Assembly: GCA_029210905.1 (NCBI GenBank)
Contig: JARGGF010000387.1
Location: forward strand, 1 to 5,418
DNA length: 5,418 nt
Direction: 5' to 3'
DNA from: Bacteroidales bacterium
GTDB taxonomy: Bacteria; Bacteroidota; Bacteroidia; Bacteroidales; NBLH01
The stretch's first letter is position 1. Each line of letters begins with the position of its first letter. Shown piece after piece: positions 1 through 5,379 of this stretch. The notes under the pieces were generated by a model. The model was given only the letters and a program-made list of their open reading frames with translations. It was not told where the DNA came from and made no database searches. The position numbers were made by a program, and so were the translations under genes.

Positions 1-180
1 ATGTCTGGAAAGGTATCTGGATTTTTTATTACTTGATTTATGACTTTGGAGATATAATAATGATGAAAAAGTGCATGAATGGAATTAAACAACGAGCTGA
101 AAACAAGCAAAATAAAAATTCCTAATGAGTTAAGAGAGATATTAAACTTTAAATATTCTTGAAAAAATATTTCAAATAAT
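1..180. other. Upstream flank without a firm gene
   Basis: No convincing gene is visible. On the minus strand one frame stays open from about position 185 to the window edge (about 61 codons), after a stop at 186-188. Its translation includes a hydrophobic stretch (GIFILLVFSSLF) and could be the beginning of a divergent membrane protein. It has no ATG, and such a run can occur by chance. On the plus strand only tiny frames exist, such as 21 codons from about position 61. I annotate nothing here as coding. Confidence 0.3.
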
Positions 181-211
181 TTTGTCTACTAACGAACGTT
201 AGTTATCTTTG
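181..211 (+). promoter_or_regulatory. Bacteroidota-type promoter of the TetR gene
   Basis: TTTG at 181-184 (-33 element) and TATCTTTG at 204-211 (-7 element) match the Bacteroidota consensus TTTG / TAnnTTTG at every specified base. The 19-bp spacer is in the usual range. The start codon at 235 leaves a short leader of roughly 15-20 nt. The spacer is almost entirely filled by the palindrome at 188-203, so repressor bound there should exclude RNA polymerase. The match to consensus is seen directly; regulation is inferred. Confidence 0.85.
188..203. promoter_or_regulatory. Operator 1, probable TetR autoregulatory site
   Basis: ACTAACG-AA-CGTTAGT is a perfect inverted repeat with 7-bp arms and a 2-bp centre. 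It ends one base before the -7 element. Size, symmetry and position fit a TetR-family operator. A near-identical site lies at 848-863 upstream of the next gene, which supports recognition by the TetR protein encoded between them. Confidence 0.8.
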
Positions 212-234
212 TACCGATAATTGAATTTCAAGTT

Positions 235-831
235 ATGACAACAAAGGAAATTATTTTTGAAAAAGCTTTAATCCTGTTTTCTGAAAATGGATATACCGCC
301 ACTTCAATTCGAAATATTTGCGCTGAAGTTGGAATTAAAGAAAGCTCATTTTATAATCACTATAAAAGTAAGGATCAGTTGCTTGATGCCATATTCGATA
401 GTTTCAATAAAGCAATTTTAAGCCAAGCTGTTTCAGATGAACAATTGGACATAATGACCACACAGTTTACGCTTAATGGAATGCTCTCTAATGGCCTTAA
501 ACAATACATTCGCATTTGGGAAAACCCAACTGCAGCACAAATGTGGTTTGTAGTAAGCATGGAGCAATATCGTAATTCCAAAGCCGGTCAAATAATTATT
601 GATGAAAGCAATAGAAGAATTTCAAGATCAGCTTATACCTTTGAACTATTTCAGAAAAAAGGAAAAATGAAACAAGGTGATCCATTAACCTTGGCCAATC
701 TTTATACTTTCTCAATCAGATCATTACATCTTGATTATGGGTTAAAAAAACTTTACAATCAAGATTATGAGCAAAGCTATAAATCAATGCAGGCAGTTTG
801 TGATTTATTTTGTAATCAATGGGAATTATAA
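235..831 (+). CDS. TetR/AcrR-family transcriptional repressor
   Basis: This 198-residue protein has the usual size and layout of a TetR-family one-component regulator. The N-terminal DNA-binding domain spans about residues 3-48. It includes the amphipathic first helix (IIFEKALILFSENGY), the helix-turn-helix (TATSIRNICAEVGIKESSFY) and the family-typical end NHYKSKDQLLDAIF. Residues from about 60 onward are the ligand-binding and dimerisation domain, which is not conserved enough to predict an effector. The start at 235 places the first helix at residue 3 and fits the promoter leader. Matching palindromes lie in its own promoter and upstream of the 904 gene, so it probably represses itself and the downstream cluster, with release by a small hydrophobic ligand. 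TetR membership is clear; target and ligand are inferred. Confidence 0.95.
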   Translation: MTTKEIIFEKALILFSENGYTATSIRNICAEVGIKESSFYNHYKSKDQLLDAIFDSFNKAILSQAVSDEQLDIMTTQFTLNGMLSNGLKQYIRIWENPTAAQMWFVVSMEQYRNSKAGQIIIDESNRRISRSAYTFELFQKKGKMKQGDPLTLANLYTFSIRSLHLDYGLKKLYNQDYEQSYKSMQAVCDLFCNQWEL

Positions 832-847
832 TTTTTTTTAATATATA

Positions 848-863
848 ACTAACGTACGTTCGT
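848..863. promoter_or_regulatory. Operator 2, probable TetR site upstream of the barrel gene
   Basis: ACTAACGTACGTTCGT matches operator 1 at 14 of 16 positions. Its own arms have one mismatch around a TA centre, and it contains the perfect 10-bp palindrome AACGTACGTT. It sits in the 72-bp gap between the TetR gene and the 904 gene. I do not see a good TAnnTTTG element next to it, so it either controls a weak promoter I cannot recognise or acts as a second binding site or roadblock on readthrough transcription. Confidence 0.7.
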
Positions 864-903
864 TCTTGAAAACAATTCTTATAAACATTTAAAAATTCAA
901 ACA

Positions 904-1431
904 ATGAAAAAAAGTATTTTATTTATCAGCTTTTTAGTGTCTTTATCAGCATCAGTCAAGGCGCAGGAAAAGAAAATGTATTCGAAAGTAAATTTGTTTG
1001 GCGCAGGATATGGTTTAGAGTATTTTACAAGTTCAAAATTTTCAATTTATAATGAAATAGGCTTGTCGTATTGGGTAAAAATTTATGATAAAATTCAAGA
1101 AGAAACTGAATTTTCTGGTAAAGCAATCGTAAATCCTTATATTTTAAGTTCTTTTAGGTATTATTTTGTTCCGCTGCATACATTGAAAAATGAAGAATTT
1201 AGCATCGGATGGCGACTTTCGACCACATATACCGGGTTGTTTAGTTTTAGTGAAAATTTCAAAAGTAAAGTAGAAAATTCGCATCAACTCGGAATATTTG
1301 CAGGAACAACCATTTTATTTCCTAAAAATTTCTATTTGGAAGTGGAATTAGGCCCTGGATATGATTTTGGAAACTTGTATGATTACAAATTTAATCTGTT
1401 AGGTAATGCGGGCTTTGGCATTAGATTTTAA
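904..1431 (+). CDS. Small secreted outer-membrane beta-barrel-like protein
   Basis: The 175-residue protein begins with a Sec signal peptide: MKK, a hydrophobic core ILFISFLVSLSAS, then probable cleavage after VKA just before Gln21, as is common in Bacteroidota. The mature part (about 155 residues) alternates aromatic and small residues in short strands, such as NLFGAGYGLEYF, FSIYNEIGLSYW and FSIGWRLSTTYTGLFSF, separated by charged turns. It ends in the strand LLGNAGFGIRF with a terminal Phe, the usual signature of outer-membrane barrels. Size fits an eight-stranded OmpA- or OmpW-like barrel, though no specific family can be assigned. It follows operator 2 and precedes the ICMT-like gene by 49 bp. 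A role in the outer membrane is well supported; what it transports or binds is unknown. Confidence 0.75.
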   Translation: MKKSILFISFLVSLSASVKAQEKKMYSKVNLFGAGYGLEYFTSSKFSIYNEIGLSYWVKIYDKIQEETEFSGKAIVNPYILSSFRYYFVPLHTLKNEEFSIGWRLSTTYTGLFSFSENFKSKVENSHQLGIFAGTTILFPKNFYLEVELGPGYDFGNLYDYKFNLLGNAGFGIRF

Positions 1432-1480
1432 AAATATAATTTTTAAAAATGCAATAATAATTATTTAATTTAGAACTATT

Positions 1481-1936
1481 ATGAAATTAAAAGCACTTGT
1501 AGGTAATGGAAGAAAAATAGGACTTTTTACTTTGCCATTTTTAATTGTAGGATTTCCTTTGAATATAATGTTCCCAGAGTTTTTCTTTGTGAGTGGTGCT
1601 TCGGGACTATTATTTTGGATTTCGGTTTTTTTCTTAGTAATTGGTATTATCAATTGGATTTGGACAGTTGTATTGATATTAACAAAAATTCCCAAGAAGC
1701 TATTGATTACCACCGGACCCTACGCAATAATCAAACATCCTCTTTATGTAGGTGTGGCATTGTTGGTTTTACCATGGGCTGGGTTTATGTTCAACACTTG
1801 GCTGGGAATTGTATTTGGAATTGTTGTTTATATCGGTTCTAAAATTTTCTCTCCAGAAGAGGAGAAATTCCTTTCAAGAATATTTGGAATTGAATGGGAA
1901 AACTACAGCAAAAAAGTTAAGTTTCCATGGATATAA
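1481..1936 (+). CDS. ICMT/PEMT-like integral membrane methyltransferase
   Basis: This 151-residue membrane protein matches the isoprenylcysteine carboxyl methyltransferase / phospholipid N-methyltransferase-like superfamily. Hydrophobic segments span about residues 14-34, 40-66 and 88-120. The SAM-binding signature is intact: TTGPYAIIKHPLYVG (77-91) has the conserved His-Pro and Tyr, and the C-terminal block EEEKFLSRIFGIEWENY (126-142) is followed by the usual VKFPW end. Bacterial members methylate varied small or lipophilic substrates, and the substrate here cannot be read from sequence. The 3' half is repeated at 2666-2902 in a decayed copy. The last 10 nt overlap the ATG of a methyltransferase stub at 1927, a relic of translational coupling. 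Length is normal for short bacterial members, so this is the functional copy. Confidence 0.88.
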   Translation: MKLKALVGNGRKIGLFTLPFLIVGFPLNIMFPEFFFVSGASGLLFWISVFFLVIGIINWIWTVVLILTKIPKKLLITTGPYAIIKHPLYVGVALLVLPWAGFMFNTWLGIVFGIVVYIGSKIFSPEEEKFLSRIFGIEWENYSKKVKFPWI

Positions 1937-1974
1937 AAAAGAATTACAAATATTTTACCATAAGGGATTGTTGC
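1700..1974 (+). repeat. Direct repeat, copy A (275 bp)
   Basis: This segment aligns without any gap to 2666-2940 at a constant offset of 966 bp. Manual alignment gives 35 mismatches, so 240/275 or about 87% identity. It covers codon 74 to the stop of the intact ICMT-like gene, then the first 16 codons of a methyltransferase reading frame. Similarity stops sharply at both ends: before 1700 (ICMT sequence here, DUF998 sequence in copy B) and after 1974 (a short GC-rich spacer here, continuing methyltransferase in copy B). Confidence 0.95.
1927..1974 (+). pseudogene. 5' stub of a class I methyltransferase gene
   Basis: ATG at 1927 opens a frame whose first 16 codons (MDIKKNYKYFTIRDCC) match the start of the intact methyltransferase at 2893 (MDIKKKYEYFNIRDRC), with four differences. 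It starts inside the ICMT-like stop region through the same ATGGATATAA overlap as the downstream pair. After 1974 homology ends; the frame runs on through unrelated sequence to a TGA at 2074-2076, giving 49 codons in all. It lacks every catalytic motif. It is the remnant of a gene deleted or displaced when the DUF998 gene arrived. Continued translation might feed ribosomes to the DUF998 start, because its TGA overlaps the ATG at 2073. Confidence 0.85.
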
Positions 1975-2021
1975 CGTTGGGCGGCTCACCAAACTACTAT
2001 TGAACAGAAAATAAATACATT

Positions 2022-2696
2022 ATGTCAAATAATAAAAGAACAGGCTCAAACGAAGTTATCGAGAAGGCTCCAATGAAACAAAGAGTCCTGATTTTAGCTG
2101 GTGTCATGGGTCCAATAATCTATATTCTCAACGTAATGCTGGGTGGAATCATTACTCCAAATTACTCCCATATTGAAAATGCAGTAAGCGAATTAACACA
2201 AAGAGGTTCTCCAAATATCGTTGTCTTGAGTGCTCTCTTTGTTCTTTCCACCGTATTAATACTGTTTTTTGGCATCGCTATTATGATGCGCTTTCAGTCT
2301 CAAAGCAGACGTGTTTATACGGGGGGAGTGATGATTGTGGTTTATGGCATATTTGCAGCATTACTGGCTTCCATCTTCCCACAAGATCCAATTGGTGGAG
2401 AATCCACATTTCCTGGCACTATGCACTTAGTCCTTGCTGGCTTGACCGCATTCCTTATCATGGGGCTAATTTTATTGATTGGCTTGGGGATGGATCAACG
2501 AACGGGTAGGTCTAACTTCAAACTATACTCGATAATCACAGTCATTTTAGTATTTGTTTTTGGTGCATCAACACCAATCTTGATAATGAAAGAGATTGAA
2601 CTTCTTGGACTATTCGAGCGTATAACTCAACTGGCATATTTACAGTGGTTTGTTGTATTTGCCACCTACTTATTACAACAGGTCCCTACGGAATAG
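2022..2696 (+). CDS. DUF998 family membrane protein, first copy
   Basis: The 224-residue protein has six predicted membrane segments, near residues 20-46, 66-89, 98-119, 131-156, 168-189 and 200-218. It carries the DUF998 hallmarks IFPQDPIGG (118-126), TFPGTMH (129-135) and GLFERI (196-201). DUF998 has no established biochemical role. Two starts are possible: 2022, or the ATG at 2073 (Met18), which lies right before the hydrophobic domain and overlaps the TGA of the stub frame as ATGA. The C-terminus is odd: from about residue 216 the codons lie inside repeat copy B and read ICMT-derived DNA out of frame, ending YLLQQVPTE. The membrane domain itself looks complete. My count over 2041-2640 gives about 41% G+C, against about 34% in the methyltransferase gene and 35% in the second DUF998 gene. 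This, and low similarity to the second copy, suggest a separate origin. Confidence 0.88.
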   Translation: MSNNKRTGSNEVIEKAPMKQRVLILAGVMGPIIYILNVMLGGIITPNYSHIENAVSELTQRGSPNIVVLSALFVLSTVLILFFGIAIMMRFQSQSRRVYTGGVMIVVYGIFAALLASIFPQDPIGGESTFPGTMHLVLAGLTAFLIMGLILLIGLGMDQRTGRSNFKLYSIITVILVFVFGASTPILIMKEIELLGLFERITQLAYLQWFVVFATYLLQQVPTE

Positions 2697-2902
2697 TCAA
2701 ACCCCCTCTTTTTGTAGGTGTGGCATTGTTGATTTTACCATGGGCAGGGTTTATGTGTAATACATGGTTGGGCGTTGTAATTGGAATTATTATTTATATC
2801 GGCTCTAGAATTTTCTCACCCGAAGAGGAGAAATTACTTTCAAGAATATTTGGGGTTGAATGTGAAAACTACAGCAAAAAAGTTAAGTTTCGATGGATAT
2901 AA
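2666..2902 (+). pseudogene. Truncated, decayed ICMT-like methyltransferase
   Basis: This is the 3' half (equivalent to residues 74-151) of a second ICMT-like gene. It begins abruptly at 2666 inside the end of the DUF998 reading frame. A frame can be opened at an ATG at 2645, but its first seven codons are out-of-frame DUF998 sequence. All N-terminal membrane segments are missing. The SAM-site signature is damaged relative to the intact copy: KHPLYVG has become KPPLFVG, losing the conserved His and Tyr, and EWENY has become ECENY. The EEEK block survives. A catalytic product is very unlikely. Its frame still overlaps the methyltransferase start at 2893 by 10 nt, so its translation could keep coupling to the next gene. 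Confidence 0.85.
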
Positions 2903-2940
2903 AAAAGAAATACGAATATTTTAACATAAGGGATCGTTGC
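2666..2940 (+). repeat. Direct repeat, copy B (275 bp)
   Basis: This is the partner of 1700-1974 (240/275 identical, no indels). It begins within the last codons of the first DUF998 gene and ends 48 bp into the intact class I methyltransferase. The interval between the copies, 1975-2665 (691 bp), carries the first DUF998 gene. The divergence argues against a very recent duplication. Confidence 0.95.
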
Positions 2941-3555
2941 AGAATGAGGCTTGTAAAGTATTTAGAACAAGTACTTAACGACCTGCCTAAACTTCATAAT
3001 CCAAAAATACTTGATATAGGTTGTGGAACCGGGGTGCCAACACTTTGGCTGGCTGAAAAATATACAGGAACAATTACGGCAATTGATACCGACAAACATC
3101 TGCTCGATTTTCTTGAACACAAGATTCAAAGAAAAAAAACTTCAAGCAAAATAGAAACAAAAAATGTTTCATTTTTTGACCTTTTAACTGAGCCTGCATG
3201 TTATGATCTTATTCTTGCTGAAGGGTTTCTAAATGTGGTTGGATTTGAAATGGGTTTTAAAAGGGTAATAGAAAAAATCAAAATTGGAGGCTATTTTATT
3301 ATTCATGATGAATACAAGGATAATGACTCAAAAATTGCGCTAATTCATAAAAATAATTGCAAAATTGTTAGTAGCCTTCTTATGGATGAAACCATTTGGT
3401 GGAGAGATTTTTACGATCCACTTGAGATTGAGATAAATAAAATGGAAAACCCCCATTTAAGGAGTTTATTTATCAACGAAAAAAAGGAAATAGATCAGTA
3501 CAAAAAGAATCCATATCTTTTCAAATCAATTTATTACGTTGTTTCAAAATCTTAA
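2893..3555 (+). CDS. Class I SAM-dependent methyltransferase
   Basis: This 220-residue soluble protein has a Rossmann-fold methyltransferase core. Motif I is KILDIGCGTG (38-47), the SAM-binding glycine loop. An acidic residue after strand 2 lies in TAIDTD (62-67). Then come YDLILAEGFLN (104-114) at strand 4 and IGGYFIIHDE (131-140), the usual post-motif III strand. The remaining C-terminal part (about 141-220), with WWRDFYDPLE, probably forms the substrate-specific region. Substrate is unknown. The ATG lies within the end of the decayed ICMT-like frame (ATGGATATAA), and the same arrangement is preserved in the upstream repeat copy, which supports this start. The next gene begins 11 bp after the stop. 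This is the only intact copy; the upstream one is a 16-codon stub. Confidence 0.93.
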   Translation: MDIKKKYEYFNIRDRCRMRLVKYLEQVLNDLPKLHNPKILDIGCGTGVPTLWLAEKYTGTITAIDTDKHLLDFLEHKIQRKKTSSKIETKNVSFFDLLTEPACYDLILAEGFLNVVGFEMGFKRVIEKIKIGGYFIIHDEYKDNDSKIALIHKNNCKIVSSLLMDETIWWRDFYDPLEIEINKMENPHLRSLFINEKKEIDQYKKNPYLFKSIYYVVSKS

Positions 3556-3566
3556 AAATACAAATT

Positions 3567-4190
3567 ATGAAATCATATCTTAGAACAATTTTACTTTCTT
3601 CCGGAATGCTGGCGGTTGTAATTTACCTTTTGCATATCCTGATTGGGGGATTTTTATGGAAAGGATACTGTCATCTTCAACAACCTATCAGTGATTTGAC
3701 TGCCACTTCTGCCCCAAACAGCGGATTGATGCAATTACTAACCGGCATTTATGGTGTTTTGGCATTACTATTTGCATTGGCATTTACCTTTTTCGAAAGC
3801 AAAAAGCATCAAAAAATGGTTTTTATCGGTGGAATCTTTTTTATCATGTTGCACGTAATTTCCATTTCATATAATTTCTTTCCACAGGATTTAACCGGCA
3901 GTAGCGCAACTTTTGCAGGAACTATGCATATTATTGTTACTGCATTAATTGTTCCTTTTACAATTCTTACTCCAATATTGATAGGATTTGGCTTTATTAA
4001 AAATTCCAAATGGAAATCCTTTGGAAAATATTCCATACTAACCGGAATATTAATTTTGATTCTTGGTGGAATTACTGCGGTCTTTTTTATGAATAAACTG
4101 CCCTATTTTGGTTTGGTAGAAAGATTAAATATTGGGGTTTTACAAATATGGACTTTTTGTTTTTCATACAAATTAAGTTTTAAAATATGA
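3567..4190 (+). CDS. DUF998 family membrane protein, second copy
   Basis: This 207-residue, six-segment membrane protein has hydrophobic stretches near residues 8-30, 54-76, 85-104, 116-142, 154-175 and 186-201. It carries the DUF998 signatures NFFPQDLTG (103-111), TFAGTMH (115-121) and FGLVERL (181-187). It shares these motifs and spacing with the protein at 2022-2696, but the rest has diverged so far that the two cannot come from the duplication that made the 87% identical repeats. It follows the methyltransferase by 11 bp, and its TGA overlaps the ATG of the next frame (ATGA at 4187-4190), a sign of tight translational coupling. Function is unknown; the family suggests only a membrane role. 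Confidence 0.88.
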   Translation: MKSYLRTILLSSGMLAVVIYLLHILIGGFLWKGYCHLQQPISDLTATSAPNSGLMQLLTGIYGVLALLFALAFTFFESKKHQKMVFIGGIFFIMLHVISISYNFFPQDLTGSSATFAGTMHIIVTALIVPFTILTPILIGFGFIKNSKWKSFGKYSILTGILILILGGITAVFFMNKLPYFGLVERLNIGVLQIWTFCFSYKLSFKI

Positions 4191-4806
4191 AATTAGTGAA
4201 ATATCTATTTGTTGCTTTATCAGTTTTCACTTTTTGCAGGCTTAACGCCCAGATTGAAAAATATGAATACTTACTCAACAATACGGATAAACTTATTAAA
4301 GAAGTCTGGTTTTATGCTGGATTGCTACATCAACATTAGGATTTTTTTAATAAAGCATTTTCTTATCAGGGATTTGAGACAGGTGTAGTATTGAACCACA
4401 AACTAAGTCTTGGTGTTTTCGGTGATACTTTTGTTTCAAATCTCAATGTGAATGTTGCCAATAATTCTTTATTCATGAATATTTGGAAATCGGGATTGTT
4501 GGTAGGTAAAGTAAACAATGAAAAGAAAATTTTTCATAGCGGATGGCTTTTAAATGTTGTATATTTTTCATTTGCAAGCGATTACAAGAATTTTAGCTTA
4601 TTTAATCTAAAAAATTCTTATATGAAAATTATTAGTATAATTATAATGCCAGAGTTGTATGCCGAATTAAATGTCGCTATATGGATGAAGTTTAAAACAG
4701 GCCTAGCCTATAGCTTGTACAGTTTCGAGAACCAAACTACAATAAAAAAGTCAAATCTCAGAATGTTACTTTAGATTTTGGATTCATTTTTAGTAAATTT
4801 AAATAA
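4187..4806 (+). pseudogene. Broken gene for a secreted barrel-like protein
   Basis: A frame starting at 4187 encodes a good signal peptide (MKLVKYLFVALSVFTFC, then RLNAQ with probable cleavage near Ala21). It stops at TAG 4337-4339 after 50 residues, then continues in the same frame to 4774 with barrel-like strands such as FETGVVLNHKLSLGVFGDTF and YAELNVAIWMKFKTGLAYSL. A +2 frame over 4318-4347 reads WIATSTLGFF and bypasses the TAG, so the real lesions may be a lost base near 4316 and an extra T in the T7 run at 4342-4348. At the 3' end a second shift is clear: one base missing near 4758 turns NLQNVTLDFGFIFSKFK, a typical terminal strand ending at TAA 4804-4806, into LRMLL-stop. The intact protein would have been about 205 residues. 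Sequencing errors at homopolymers could explain some lesions. Confidence 0.75.
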
Positions 4807-4818
4807 ACAATAAACAGT

Positions 4819-5379
4819 ATGATGACAATAGGAATAATTTTAATACTTATGATGTTCGATAATCTCATTATCAGACCTTGACACTTAAAATGGGGAGCAA
4901 CAGTTGGGGAAGCTGAACTTGGTCTTCTGGGTATTGAAATCGTTATGAAACCGGATTTTAATGCCACACGTGGTATTTCAATTTTGGCGCCAACCGAAGA
5001 AATCTGGAAATGGATAATTCAAATTGGAAGTAAGCGTGCTGGTTGGTATAGCATAGTCTGGATGTATAATGCAGGGAACCCCAGTTCAACAGTTATCTTA
5101 CCTGAATTTCAAAAAATTGAAATCGGGCAGTTTATTCCATTTACTCCTGACCAGAAAAATGGATTGTGGGTGAAGGATTTCAAACAATATGAATATATTT
5201 TGTGGATTGATAAAGCAGGTAGAGCCACATGGATATGGTATATCTATTTATATGAAGCCGGTGAAACACGCCTGATTACGAGACTACACACAAAATATGT
5301 TTGGAATAGCCTTTGGATTATCTATTTCTTAATTTAGGGTGGAGATCCCATATTGTGCACATTATGTAATAATTTTTAA
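4819..5379 (+). pseudogene. SRPBCC-fold protein gene with in-frame stops
   Basis: From ATG 4819 (or 4822) the frame reads 20 codons to ...NLIIRP, hits TGA at 4879-4881, then continues HLKWGAT and onward without frame change. Related SRPBCC (START/Bet v 1-like) proteins, as I recall them, begin RPWHLRWGAT, so the TGA very probably replaces a Trp codon (TGG to TGA). The rest matches that group: FNATRGISILAPTEEIWKW, RAGWYS, ILPEFQKIEIGQFIPFTPD, and a C-terminal ETRLITRLHTKY. A second in-frame TAG at 5335-5337 is followed by GGDPIL, which resembles the family's C-terminal GD-containing segment, with TAA at 5377-5379. The ATG at 4945 could give a 130-residue product lacking the N-terminus, probably not folded normally. 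The fold binds hydrophobic ligands in a deep cavity. The gene lies 12 bp after the previous broken gene. Confidence 0.75.

Noticed and set aside
1466..1473. TAATTTAG as a -7 element for the ICMT-like gene.
   Set aside because: It lacks the TTTG core, has no -33 partner, and lies too close to the start codon at 1481.
1432..1480. AAAAAT...ATTTTT inverted repeat after the barrel gene as a terminator.
   Set aside because: The pairing is only A-T, with no GC stem. It is expected often in such AT-rich spacers.
1976..1982. GTTGGGC right at the end of repeat copy A resembles an integron attC core (GTTRRRY), inside a small GC hairpin (GCCG-TTGGG-CGGC, 1973-1985).
   Set aside because: No matching inverse core (RYYYAAC) is found at a plausible distance, and the other junction at 2665/2666 shows no site. 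A 7-bp degenerate match is easily due to chance.
2492..2503. Operator-like half site (CAACGAACGGGT) inside the first DUF998 gene.
   Set aside because: Only one half matches, it has no symmetry, and it lies within coding sequence.
1700..2940. Direct repeats as target-site duplication of a transposon.
   Set aside because: 275 bp is far too long, the copies differ by about 13%, and there are no transposase genes or terminal inverted repeats in 1975-2665.
3809..4036. Minus-strand open frames, here and at 375-581, 716-904, 1465-1713 and 4758-4967.
   Set aside because: They are antisense shadows of well-supported plus-strand genes or relics and show no recognisable protein features of their own.
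4337..4881. Stop-codon recoding (TAG or TGA read as an amino acid).
   Set aside because: TAG and TGA also act as normal stops here (2694-2696 and 4188-4190), the two broken genes use different stops, and one also has a frameshift. Decay is simpler.
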